The translations under genes and the position numbers were made by a program. A stretch of DNA of 64,000 nt, taken from contig OV050030.1 in assembly GCA_920105625.2 (NCBI GenBank), positions 423,269,240 through 423,333,239 on the forward strand. The letters run 5' to 3'. Origin of the DNA: Clusia tigrina (lineage: Eukaryota; Arthropoda; Insecta; Diptera; Clusiidae). This document shows, one piece after another, positions 34,760 to 63,120 of this stretch; position 1 is the first letter of the stretch, and every line of letters begins with the position of its first letter. The notes beneath the pieces are model-generated. The model was not told the origin of the DNA. It did no database searches and saw only the letters and a list, made by a program, of their open reading frames with translations.

Positions 34760-36728
34760 AAAAGGGAATTGCAATGAAAGAGCGCAAATGCCTGCAATTT
34801 GTATATATATTTAAATTTTATCTTTATTAACTTATTTTTTAGAACTTTTTTCTATTACATTTGTTGCTTGAGTTGTTTGCTTAAAACTAATTTAAAGTTT
34901 GTTTGTTGTTTTTTCTTTGTTTTTATTAATCGCATTTTTTCTCTTTTTATTATTTTCGTTTAGAATTTTCCAATTATCGTCAGCGTGGTACTTTTATGGT
35001 CAAACCGGTTCTGTTTATGACTTTGGTAAAAATTAGCTAAATTTAGAGGCTGCGAAAATCATGAGGGACAGAACACAGAACAAAGGCAAATTAATTATAT
35101 AATAAATATAGAAATGCTGGAAGATGTGTTTCGTTTCTTTTTTTTTTGTTTTGTTTTCTTTTTTGTTTTTAATGAATATGACTATTTTTTATTTTGATTG
35201 CTCTTAATAAATTTGTTTTTTTTTCTTTTAACGTTCGATATACACACACATATATATATAGGTTCAATAATTCTCAGATCTTCCGCCTTTATTAACTAAT
35301 TATTACGCTTATAAGTAATAATATATAAGAGAATAATAATATTAATTAAGTTTACAATATTACAAAATTTGAGAGGCAATTTTAAATAATAAAATAACTT
35401 TTTCTTTTTGTTTTTATGTTTGTTTTTCGCTTCTTTTGACATCCGTAACGTAATTTCAACATAAATCACAATTTCAGTGGATTTTCTGTAGCGAGTTACT
35501 TAATAATTTTGTTTATATTTTAAATTGCTGCGGTTTTTTTGTTGTTGTTTCTTGTTTGTATTGCAGTAAACATAAACATTAAGCGATGAATTTATGTAAA
35601 TTGTTAGAAAAGTGGCAACGAATAAAATTTGATTTAAAAAGAAAAACGCACAAATTTAAAATGTAAATAATTGAGCAAATTTGCGTAAGTTTAGAATTAA
35701 GCATAAAAATTAAAAAGCGTTTCAATAATTATTACACATTTCGGGTTTCACTTTAAATTAAATATGCTTCGTTTTCAAATAATCACACAAAACCAAACAA
35801 ATTATTTAATTTATACATTTTAAAAAATACATCCGAATATCAATCAGAGACGGTCCCCGCATTTTTGATTTTGTTCTCTGTTTAGAGAAGTTTAACATAT
35901 CTTTTGCCTAGAAATACGCAACAACAAATTTGTTAAAAAGACGACCAGCACTTTTCGCTTAACTTGAGAATCTCGAAATTTGCATTTGCTTTGTCTGATT
36001 GCAATCCAACTGCGCTGGTTTGTTTGGCTTATTGCACCACAATGTACGAATGAATTACAGGGTGTTGTATCGCAGAGAGTGCTCGCTCAATGTTTTACTT
36101 TTTTTATGCGATTTGTTTTTTGTTTGTTTGTTTGTTTGTTTTTCATTACTTTCTTTATCAATACAAGATTATTTACATTATTTGTTAAATTTTTGTATTT
36201 TAAGAGTTTTGCAATTTTTTTTATATTTTTTCCATTTTTTTTTTTTTATTTAAAATTGTAAATTGGTTGCAGTTTCATGTAGCATGGTAACATTCTCGTA
36301 GTTTGTCTATTTTATATATTCTTTCAATTTTTCTTTTTAGGTAATTCATATAAACGTTTCGTTTCGCTTTATCGAAATTATTAATTTGTGGTTTGTTAAA
36401 AATTTTTTACAAATTTTCTTCTTTCATTTTCGTATTTGTTCAAGTTTTAGTGTGTTTTTTTTTTTTAGTTTGTTTATATTATATAATACAACTTTGAATT
36501 AAAAATTAATTTAAACATTTTTAGAGGTTTAATCGAATTTTAAGCTACTTACAAAGTAAAAACGGTGTATTAAAAAGATGCAATCTCTTAATTCATAAAT
36601 AATTTGTATAATTTTTAACTTACAAAAAAAAGTAAAACTTTCTCCTATTGTTATAAGCTGAAGTAGAAGAAGAAGCAATACGCAGCGGTGCTGCCGAAGC
36701 CGTTGCCAACACCAGCGGAAAGTAAACC
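34760..36728 (-). other. Probable Not1 3' UTR and downstream region
   Basis: Very AT-rich sequence following the Not1 stop, with no open coding frame of note. Minus-strand AATAAA signals occur at several points (TTTATT on the plus strand near 34826, 34925 and 35287). A Pumilio-type TGTAAATA lies near 36172 (minus). The true 3' end cannot be fixed from sequence alone. Confidence 0.45.
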
Positions 36729-52903
<16,175 letters not shown>

Positions 52904-55900
52904 AGCTCTTCCATTAAATTACTTGAACGGCACAGCACACGTAGTGGGATCTTTTCCGAAAGTAGCTTCAAAATCAGTTGCAAACGAAACTGATTGAAGA
53001 CCCCGAAAAATATTGATCACACACACGAATAGCGCGGCGCACGTACAAACCAAAAATAAATTTGTAAATGATATATAAAATATATGTAAATCCAGAGATT
53101 TAACGCAATCGAAACGACAACGTTAAAAAAGTTACTGAAATCTTTCGAGTATTTTTCAATACTTTTCAAATATAGATTTTGCGTCGCAATTCGTCCGACA
53201 CGATCTGACAATTTGATTACTCATTAAAAGGAAATTTTAGTTAGTTCGACGCTATTTGTAGCGATATATATGCGAATTATATTTACAAGACTGTGATTAG
53301 ATTTATATGTACGATCACAGTTTTATTGTTTAGCACCGCTCACAATAGGAAATCATGGCAAGGGCTACTTTTCCTTAGCACTAAGGTTGCTGCTCTTCTT
53401 GCCCCTCTTTCGTTGTTTCCGATCTTTTAAGTTTTTTTTTCTCTTCTGTTGAAGAGGTCAGCTAGCTTATTTTATTTTGGCCCCTTTCATAAAAGGGGCC
53501 AAATAATTTTCACTTTTTCGCCAGCGCCCGCATGTGAGCCTTTGTATGCTTATCTTGCTCACAAATCTTCATGGAAATTGTGTGATTTCGTCAATCCACA
53601 GTATTTCTTAACACATTTATATTCACTCCTCGTTTTTTGTCAGCCCCACTGATTACACGTAATAAAATACTATACACTCTGGTAAAGTATTATTGTAGCA
53701 CAGCGGGTTTTATACGTCAATTATTCTATAATTTTCCAATCTCTCGTCGAATATACATTTGCTATACAAGTTAGTTATGAATTCTATTAAATATATCTAC
53801 CAAAATTTTGTAATATTTACAATTCACATTTAGAAAGTAACACACTTGTCTCCCGTATTTTTATTGTATAAAATTCGAAAAAGAAAATAATTTTTTGGTG
53901 AAACTTCAATTTCTTGTCGTATTTGTCTCGTGTTGACAGTTGAGGCACGTACGTTGCCACCTGAAATTCAAAGACAAAATTCTTTATGCCAACTTTTTTT
54001 ATTTATTTAAGAGATAATTTATTTTATTAATTATAAATAATTATTTCACTTACAGACTAAAGCTCTGGCTACCGGGGTCTTCGGCTAATTTAATTATAAA
54101 TCCAAGGATTTACATAGAATATGAATTTACATTACAGTAATTTCCAATTTCATTGTTTTATTAAAATTATTTCAAAATTTCCAAAATTATAAATCATATA
54201 AAATATACTTATGCATAAATGTATTCAGACATTCCTATACCTGAACATTTAATATATTTTATTTAATGAAAATAATAAATATTTTATGCCCAATAATATT
54301 ATATATAAAAAACCAAAAAATATGAACAATTGTTATCTTACAAAAAAAAAAAAAAACACATTCACCCATATGTATGGTTTTGTTGACAAAATGAAAAACA
54401 TAGATGTAGATTCAAACACTTTCCACAAATCCACAGGACTTTATGTATTATGAACAATAATTGACAAAATAAAGTAGAGCAAATAAATTATTTTTCTATA
54501 AATAGCAAACAATAGAAACGTTGATACCCATAGTGTACCGAATAGTGAATAGCGAATAGTGAATAGTGAATCCGAATCTACCAGTGGGGACATGTACGGT
54601 CAACCAAAGAGAAGAAACGAAAAAATGTATATTTTATTTTTATTCTTCGCCTTATACAACATTTTCTATATATTTACAGCAAATTACTAATATACTTTAT
54701 AATATGTAATATATAATATGTTCGCTTTTATAATACTATACTTGGTACTACGAAATCCCAATTGGAAAATATGATTGCGAATGTGGCAACTTTGCATTTG
54801 TCAGCTGCGATAGTGCTATCTCTGTCGAACTGCTAGGAATGTACCATAATTTGCTGTCTTATAATGACGTTTGCAATTTTAAGGGTGCGTTTATATTGTG
54901 ACATTTAATTCCTCATGATTGCCAAGCATTTTTTATAAAATTTAAATATTTAATGCAAAATATGATCAATTTATGAAGAAACTATAAATATTATTAAATA
55001 AAAAACAGTATGATTTTCTTCCTCTATTCCGACAAATATTTTATTAATATATCACTGAGTTTTTATTAAAAAATAAACATTATTTAGATTCGTTCTCGTG
55101 CTTGATTACAAAATACTGCGCTCTCACGTTTGTGGCGAAACGTGAGCGGTTCTTTTACACTCTTTCAATTACATTGCTTTCCTATTAGTAGTCATCTGCG
55201 TGGTATTGTGTGATAAACTTAAGGTGGTTTATTATTTATTTTATTCTTAACATTAAGTCAGAAAAGTGTTACTAAATACATTATTAAATAAATGTGCAAC
55301 TGAATACGGAGTAATAGAAGAAGTGAGTGTGTTTTCGGCATACAATGTTTCATTTTGTTACACTAAAATGCAGCTAGCACATGCGGCATGCCTGCATTTT
55401 TGCATGTGAAATATATTTTCATGCCTACCGCTAGGAAACAATTAAGATGATTGATTCTTAGTGCTGCTCACTCAATGGCATCTTGAATGCAGAAGAAGGA
55501 TCAATATGGAAGGAAAATTGTAATTTGTTAAAGTAAAATTGTTTGCTGCTTCTTCTAAAATATTTATCACGCTAAAATGTGTGTAAAGATTTTTTTAGGA
55601 AATGTACCGATTTTAAAGACTTATCTTTCTGAATGTGGCATTTTATCAAGCGCTCTGTTCTATAAATAAGCGAAAAGCATGATTGTGTAGTTGCTTGTTG
55701 GCTGTTGTTGCCTAAATTAATTATTATTTTATTATTTTGTCTTTGGCAAAGTAGAACATTTACCCCAATTTTGTGTTTCTTTTGTGAATTGATGTCATCA
55801 ATTCAACTTTTGCTTGAATATTTGAACTAATTGAGTGGGGTGGGGGATTCTGCCACCTGCTTTTGTATTTGTTGGTATTGCGGTTTGTGCAAATTTGTTT

Positions 55901-56290
55901 TTGCATTTCCTTGAGTGGTTTTGATTTTGTGTGGAACATATGACACTTCTGGCTACACATATGAAATGCTTCTGTTTAGTGTTGTTGTCAAGGCTGTCAT
56001 TTTAGTATATAAGCACGCTAAACACGAGGAGCCACGATTCATCTCAAATTTTAAATGGTATAATATTAGGTCAGTTTTTTTATGATATAGTTTACATTTA
56101 GTGGAATAGGTCATTCCTCGGTCGCAGTTCGTGTGCTACTTCTAAATGGACTGTCTGCCTACGTCACGTATTGTTGACCTGTATATAAACTCTGGCCTAG
56201 TTGCTAATGTGATTTTTTTTGTAGGTGCTTTAATAATTTAATAAGAATTGAAGGAATTAAAAGAAATGAAAGAGTTTAATTTTAAAATTA
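52904..56290. other. Not1 5' UTR/promoter side and intergenic DNA
   Basis: Sequence upstream of the Not1 start codon (ATG at 52903-52901, minus), including GC-richer DNA at 53020-53045 that may be leader or promoter. No TATA box or DRE is evident, and the transcription start is not resolved. From about 53.4 kb on, AT-rich intergenic DNA without a recognised gene. A short cluster of GCATG-type inverted words lies near 55380-55410. Confidence 0.4.
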
Positions 56291-56304
56291 AAGTTGAATA
56301 TAAT

Positions 56305-56435
56305 ATTATTATTATATCTTAATTATGAGTGCAAAGTGTCGGGGTAACGAGTACCAGCTACACAGGCCTTCGACTCGAAGAGAAAAGTATTTTATACAGA
56401 GAAGGTTTTTGGAGACCAAGCCCGGGGCAGGATTT
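56305..56435 (-). mobile_element. tRNA-derived SINE, copy 5, with 12-bp target duplication
   Basis: On the minus strand: end of the B-box arm (AAATCCTGCCCCGGGC), GCTTGGTCTCCAAAAACC, TTCGAGTCGAAGGCC, GCTGGTACTCGTTACCCC, ATAATTAAGATATAATAA tail. GTTGAATATAAT (56293-56304) and GTTGAAGATAAT (56436-56447) form the duplication with one mismatch. 5'-truncated inside the tRNA head. Confidence 0.8.
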
Positions 56436-56449
56436 GTTGAAGATAATTC

Positions 56450-59085
56450 TACTGTTAATAAATTCAATTTCCAATCGAGTATTTCTAATAGATATCTTGC
56501 GACTGACTTTCATTGGATTATACAGCCTAATTGTGAATATTCTAGCGGAGATTTTCCAACATAATTTCGATAACTCTCAATTAACGGATTACGCTAATAA
56601 TATCTCTTTAAATTTCACTCGAATATTCAAGAATAGGCCGATATGCTCATATGTGTAAATGTATGTCATTTCTCATTCCATGATTTTGCAATGAGCAGGA
56701 TACATTTTCCAGGATCAGACTCGACGAAAATATCGTTATTCCTTCGCCATCAATATCAAAAACTAAGTGAATGAACTAAAAGAGTAAATGGTCCAAGTTT
56801 TTTTTAGTAGTTGTAGAGTGCAAATAAAGACGGGAAGTGTCGCCTGCCTATTACTTTTTGGTTTATCCGTTTAATCATTGAAGAAGCAATATTACAATTT
56901 TTTATTTTGTTTTAGATTTGGTTTTATTTTTATTGTGAAGATAAGACAATGACAAGTCTGTAGGTGATTTTTGTAGAATATGAACCAATTTGAAATACTA
57001 AACCCTTAATAATTTAAATTCGGATTTTTTCCAACATTAACATAAATAAAAACAAAATTCTTACTAATTTCTTTCCACTCAAGCATGACTGACCATCTTC
57101 ACCATCCCCCCTTTCTCCTCCTCATAACCCAAGAAATGTGCAGCGAAATGTTTTATTTGCTACTGAATTAAGTTCAGCTTTCACATGCACACTAGTGTGG
57201 AAATTCAAAACATAAACAAACACAAAACATACGTTCTCCTATTCATATACATACATTTATATGTGTACTTGCATGAGTGCATTACTTGTCTTTTCTGTTG
57301 CTGCAAGTGTGCATAATAAACAAGTGCCTGTGAAAGTGCAGTGGTATGAAAATGATTCTACAAAGAAAGTAAACAAAAAAGAAAAAAAACAACGAATTAA
57401 TATCTTTCAAAGGAAAATTAATAAATGCTTTGTACAGTATTTAAGGCCACTTAACGCGGGTGGAGTAACAACTTAAGATATTTGATTCAAGTGTGTGAAC
57501 AGGAAATGAATCTTATAAACTACAAAAGGGGAGTTGAGTTGTTTCTCAAATTTCAAAAATTCAAGGAGAAGTAAGAAATTGAATCATATGTATGTATGTA
57601 TGTTATTGTTATTTTTCTCAATAATTTGGTCAAGTCGTTGTGTTGGTTGTAGCAATTCACACATTCAATCTTTGAGGCGTTTATATGGAAATGATCATAG
57701 TGAAATCGTGCTAGCATCCTGTATGTTCCTCTCAATATCTTCTCGTAGTGTTTAAATTTTAAGTTACAAAATTTGGATTCGAAATAGTTTTATACCCAAT
57801 TGAATTTGAAATGACATTATCAAAAATCACAATACCACCAGTGGAGAAGTTTCCTTACGACATGAGACATCTCAGCAAGATGTGCAAAACAACAACTACA
57901 AAAAATGCTGGAATTGAAAAAAATTAACGAGATCATTCAGCAATGACACTGTGTCAGGACCGACTATACACATTTTTTCATTTGATTATATTTTCTTAAT
58001 ATTCGGCATTATTGCAGCAATATCAGCTGTGAAAATATTAATAAAGTAAGAAGCTGTTCATTAATATCCACTTAACTGCACGTTTTTAGACATAGATTTA
58101 TTTTTCTACGCGTGTGTTGTATTTACTTTGATGTATGTGTGTGTGTTTCAAGTCATGGCTAATTATTTGCATGAAAACGGCGTTTAAGAAAGAGTAATTT
58201 TGTGTGTTCCAGGCTTGTCCCACTCTGACTTTCAAAAATTCCAATACATAATGATGGATGCGACTTCTATATGCATGTATGTATGTGTGTGTGCAACGAA
58301 TTGTAATTGCTTAGTAAGAAATTTATTTGAGTAGTGAACATAACTTCATTGGATTCCCTTTCTTCTAATGAGTTCTCTCCTTTATATTGTTACTTTTTCA
58401 AAGCTAAGATTTTTTGTTGTTGTTGGTATTTGGAGGAAACTGTACACAAAATTATTATTATAATTTAAATATTAAGTAAAGTTTAAATTATAACTCATGT
58501 AAGTACTAGCTGCCAGAGCCATCTAACTTGTACACAAAATTAAAATACTTTAAAAGAACCAAAGTTATTGTTTACAATATGTTTATGTGTATAAAAAACC
58601 TTCAAACCTAGGTTCAGCTGAGAAAGCTGTAGGTAAAAGTATGTGTGTTAGTGTGCTAGTGTGCTTATTCAAATCCTATTGGAAAAATAAATAAATGCAA
58701 TTGGATTTGCTCATTCGGACGATTTCCCTGTTTTAGACAAGCCTGGCTTGTTTTGGATTCCTTTGCAAAAAACAACAAAAGCATTGGAAAAGTGGCACTG
58801 CTTACTTGGCAGAATACATGTTTATACCTTGAAAATTTAATCTGAAGTGGGATTTCTCCTTCTTTTAAACTTATTCTTTGGGCTGCTACCTGTTGAAAAA
58901 TTTGCCAAACTTCCAGGAAACTGGTGCAAATTACGCATTCGTTTATTTTTGTTTGTTGCATTTAATTTTACTTGTACAATCTTTTCTTTTGGTTTTCTTT
59001 TTTAATGTTTGTGGGCTGGGTGAATTTTTCCTATACAATTTTAATTCGAATATTATATTTATAAACAAATTTTCTTTATACTTGC
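56450..59085. other. Intergenic DNA upstream of the amine oxidase gene
   Basis: No supported exon. A possible 3' splice acceptor (TATACTTGCAG) at 59077-59087, 42 bp before the amine oxidase start codon, suggests a spliced 5' leader whose first exon lies somewhere in this stretch. Confidence 0.4.
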
Positions 59086-59129
59086 AGTTAAGCTGTCTGC
59101 GATAACGTGTTCTTCCACTGCGCTACGTA

Positions 59130-60656
59130 ATGAGCAGCTCGAAGCCGAAGATTGTTATCATTGGGGCTGGACCGTCAGGCATAGCGTGCGCTGTAAAACT
59201 GCTCGAGTATGGTTTCCAGAACGTGATAATTGTGGAGGCCGAATCACGTGTTGGCGGTCGCATTCATACGATCCCCTTCGCCGACAATGTCATTGACTTG
59301 GGCGCCCAATGGTGTCACGGTGAGAAAGATAACATTGTGTACGAGTTGTCACATCGACACAATCTGCTCGAATCAACGGGTGACGTCTATGAGAGTTATC
59401 AATGTGTGCGCTCAAATCGGGAAGTGGTACCGGAGGCAGTGAGTCAGCGACTGAAAGACATTGTCAATGATAGCTTTGTGACGCGGCAAATGGAATTGAG
59501 GAATTATAATGGTTCTCTTGGCAGCTATTTGACAAACAAATTCTATGAAGCTTTACGTAGACCTGAAAATTCCGATATTGATATGGCGATAGCAAAGGAA
59601 TTCTTCGAGAATTATCAGAAATTTGAGAATTCCGTTGAAGCTTCTGACACTCTGGATGACGTTTCCGGCAGAGGCTACTTGGAGTATTGGGAGTGTGAGG
59701 GTGATATTTTGTTGAATTGGAAAGAGAAGGGATATCTGGAGTTTTTGCGTTTGCTAATGAAAACGCGCGAACTGGACACAGAACTTGGCGTGCTGGAGAA
59801 ACGCGTTCTGCTCGATAAGAAGGTAAAGCGCATACGTTGGAATCGGAACGACAACTGTGTAGATATCAAGTGTGAAGATGGCGAGGAATTCATAGCAGAT
59901 CATGTGATAATTACGGTTTCCCTAGGTGTACTCAAGGAACAACATTTGCGCCTATTCGAACCAGCTCTGCCGGTGGAAAAACAACGCGCTATCGATGGCA
60001 TTGCATTCGGAACGGTGAATAAAATTTTTATAGAATTTCCGGAACAGTTTTGGCCCCAAGATTGGACGGGGTTTACATTGATGTGGCGCGAAGAGGACAT
60101 CGGGGAAATACGTGGTACAGCACGCGCCTGGTTGGAAGATGTGTTCGGCTTTTATTGTGTGAGTTATCAACCGAAAATATTGAGCGGTTGGATTATTGGA
60201 GCCAATGGTCGGCACATGGAAACATTACCCGAAGACGAAGTGCTGGCCGGATGCATGTATTTGTTCAGGAAATTTCTGCTTTGGGATATACCGGAGCCAA
60301 CCAATTTCCAAACCTCCTCTTGGTATACGAACGTCAATTTTCGCGGCTCTTATTCGTTCCGCTCGATGTTGACTGAGGAGGTGGGCACGAGTGCCCGCGA
60401 ACTGGCTCAGCCCTTAACAATGGTGACAAGTGCGCCGCAAAGGAATTCCTGTGACGCCACACCAGAGCCACTCTTCGCACAAAGTCGTTGTGATAAGCCA
60501 GTTGTGCAGTTCGCCGGAGAGGCCACAAGTGATCATTACTATTCGACGGTGCATGGCGCAGTGGAGGCCGGGTGGCGCGAGGCCAAACGCTTGGCCGAAT
60601 TCTATGGTCGGGTAAAGATCAAGGGCATGTGCAAGGCGCACAAATCACGTTTATAA
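59130..60656 (+). CDS. FAD-dependent polyamine oxidase (spermine oxidase-like), peroxisomal
   Basis: Single-exon frame of 508 residues, the usual length for animal spermine/acetylpolyamine oxidases, which oxidise polyamines with FAD and release H2O2 and an aminoaldehyde. N-terminal Rossmann motif IVIIGAGPSGIACAVKLL (Gly12, Gly14, Gly17) and VEAESRVGGRI bind FAD. GAQWCHGE is the family substrate-site motif (GA.W.HG). Lys in FGTVNKIFIEF is the lysine conserved near the flavin. C-terminal FAGEATSDHYYSTVHGAVEA and GWREAKRL close the FAD site. The last three residues, SRL, are an accepted type-1 peroxisomal targeting signal. A Cys-rich insertion-like segment lies near 430-450. Exact substrate (spermine or N-acetylated polyamines) cannot be told from sequence. 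A paralogue follows 2.5 kb downstream on the same strand. Confidence 0.93.
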   Translation: MSSSKPKIVIIGAGPSGIACAVKLLEYGFQNVIIVEAESRVGGRIHTIPFADNVIDLGAQWCHGEKDNIVYELSHRHNLLESTGDVYESYQCVRSNREVVPEAVSQRLKDIVNDSFVTRQMELRNYNGSLGSYLTNKFYEALRRPENSDIDMAIAKEFFENYQKFENSVEASDTLDDVSGRGYLEYWECEGDILLNWKEKGYLEFLRLLMKTRELDTELGVLEKRVLLDKKVKRIRWNRNDNCVDIKCEDGEEFIADHVIITVSLGVLKEQHLRLFEPALPVEKQRAIDGIAFGTVNKIFIEFPEQFWPQDWTGFTLMWREEDIGEIRGTARAWLEDVFGFYCVSYQPKILSGWIIGANGRHMETLPEDEVLAGCMYLFRKFLLWDIPEPTNFQTSSWYTNVNFRGSYSFRSMLTEEVGTSARELAQPLTMVTSAPQRNSCDATPEPLFAQSRCDKPVVQFAGEATSDHYYSTVHGAVEAGWREAKRLAEFYGRVKIKGMCKAHKSRL

Positions 60657-63120
60657 CAGTTTTAGGACTTTGGATGCCAGTAAGTGGGGAGTTTTGAGGT
60701 GAACCACTACGAACAGCGCTCTTGTGAAAGCAGTCAATCGACAGCATGCCCACGTGTGCTCTTCTGCCATATATCATAAGCTTACATAATTTTTATTCCT
60801 TTAAATTTTAGGAACGAAGATTGGCTGCTTTTCCAATGCACGCATGCATCACACGGTTCACGTTCGAAACAACTCCAGTTTGCGAGGCATTTGAGGTCCT
60901 GCTGTATAATTGAAAAATATAAACACAAATACAAATTTTCAACTGCTACCAAGCCACATACGTACACGTCTCGATACCTGACCAACATATAAGCCTTCAT
61001 ATTGAATTGTCGCATGTGCCACAAACGCATTCACATAAACCACAATTAAGTATCATTTATAATATGTTGACAACGATTTTTTGTTCATTGCATGAATATG
61101 TGATCCTTTTTTTGTTTTGTGCCTTGTAGGCCTTGGTAGCAGGAGCCATTCTATTTATTTGTTTTATTATTTTTCATTTTATCACTGGTCTTCTAAACTA
61201 AATTTAAGAAAAAAGTTGCCATGCAATATTCGCTTTTACGTCTATACATAAATATACAAAAATATATATAGATATATATACATATGTGAAATCATATACA
61301 AGGTCATTTAGAGGGTAAACAGTTTTAACAAAAAACAGTCCTTAGCTTGATTGGTTGCACAATCGTCGTTTTTAAATATTACCCAAAAATATTATAATAA
61401 ACTATTTACACAAATTAATGCTTGTATTTAGATTATAAACAAATTCAAAGTAATAAATCGAAAGCACAAATATCACAATCACAGACAAATTTTAATTCAT
61501 TCTATTTCAGCTTCGCTCGGATGAAAGATCTGAACACGATTAGAGCAGGCGTAAACAAGGGCAACGAAGATGGAAATAGTTCTGGAAGAAAATGAGGTTT
61601 ATAAATAGAGAACAATTTCATATGGGACTTCAAAAATAAGACTCGATCTATCAATATCAGTAAAGATGTTGTCAAGGGCTCAAAATATAGACAATCTTCA
61701 CTTATTTGAATGCCAAGAAACAAATAGAAAATTTCATGTAACATTGAGGAACCACAAAATTAGAATATTGTGTAAGAAAGTTAATAAAGCTTGCAATTAA
61801 ATCTTTGGAAATGTAAAAAGTAACACAAATTGGGAAATGAATAAAAGTATAAACTTGCAATTCATAAATTTGTCACACATTTGCCACAGTCCATCTAACA
61901 CTTCGTGTTCTAAGTATCACTTTGGTGTTGTATTTTAGCATTTGACTTCGATTTAAACTAGAACAATTCTCTCTAATTTAATAGCGCCATCTAGTTTTTT
62001 TTGTTTGAAAGCACTCTGCGGTTAGATGCTGTGCCATTTGATTTGTGCAGTTTGTTGTTTCCGGGGACAAAGCAGAGATTCATCGCCCTCCTTTCAACCT
62101 TCCTGACTGCAACTTTAATTTCCATAAAGGCATTACTTTCCATGGGTGTTGCCATTTCGCTATATGCCATCACTAAGTTTTATATGCCGATCTATATTTT
62201 TGCAAGCTCTTTGCTTACGGGAACTACCTGCCAGGTGAGAGAGATAAAATCGATCTCCCGCTCCAGCTATAATAACTCATTATCCTGTGGTAGTGTCGAA
62301 AGTCACCAATTACTGTGTTGTTGATGCTTGATTTTGGCACCAAGGTTGGATAAATTCGGGACACTGCTACCTGGATATGGTTGATAAACTTGTTGGATAC
62401 TAAACTAGCCAGTGTGCACTAAGAAGGTGTGCCCTGAAACTAGCGATTTAAGTTTACCTTCTACGTTGGTAGACGTTACCAAAGAGATTGGCAAGCAGAT
62501 TTTAGATTACATTACTGACCTCATTCTTAATGAATTAGATTATTCCTCCATTCAGTTCTGAACACACATATCTATCTGAATAATATAGCGATTAGGGAGG
62601 CCAGACAATTTTATGCCTGTCTGACTTCCAAACTCTCTTTTGATTCTTGAACTGTCCTCACTTTTCAAACACTTTTCTGATACATTCTGCGCGAATATTT
62701 TCCAAAGGAAAATTCCTACTTTCGAGAAACGAAAACTTTTTGTTAGTGTTGTTAAAACGGGAACATTTCACCAACCCGGATCCGGACCCCTTGGACACTT
62801 GCTTACAAGTTTTTTTTTCTAATGGAAAAGCTTGGTGGGTCACTCATTTCTGTGTTGGTTCACTACCCTACCATTAATGAACGGAATCCTGTTCTCGTAC
62901 TCCAGTAGCGCAGAGTGATCCCTCAACAGTTTAATGTATGATCTTCTCCAGCAGGCTTATTTGCTGAAGTTCTGATAAGAATTCAAACGCCTGATCCTGG
63001 ATTACCTACCCGACGTCTCTTATTTTGCTCAAGAAAGCAGAGTAATGATTATTTGTCATTTGAAATTTAAAAAAAACAAAATTCAATGTGTGTACTTTGA
63101 AATTTTTATCCAAATAGTCA
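60657..63120. other. Spacer between the tandem amine oxidase genes
   Basis: 3' UTR of the first gene, with a candidate AATAAA near 61396, then AT-rich spacer. 61905-62052 holds the reverse copy of the dispersed repeat at 34249. A minus-strand Cys-rich frame (60782-61030, CLANWSCFEREPCDACVHW) with a possible splice pair and AATAAA could be a terminal exon of an unknown gene, but support is weak. Confidence 0.4.
61905..62052 (-). repeat. Dispersed repeat shared with 34249-34345
   Basis: On the minus strand it carries TGCACAAATCAAATG, AACTAGATGGCGCT and AAGTGTTAGATGG in the same order as 34249-34345. Confidence 0.5.
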
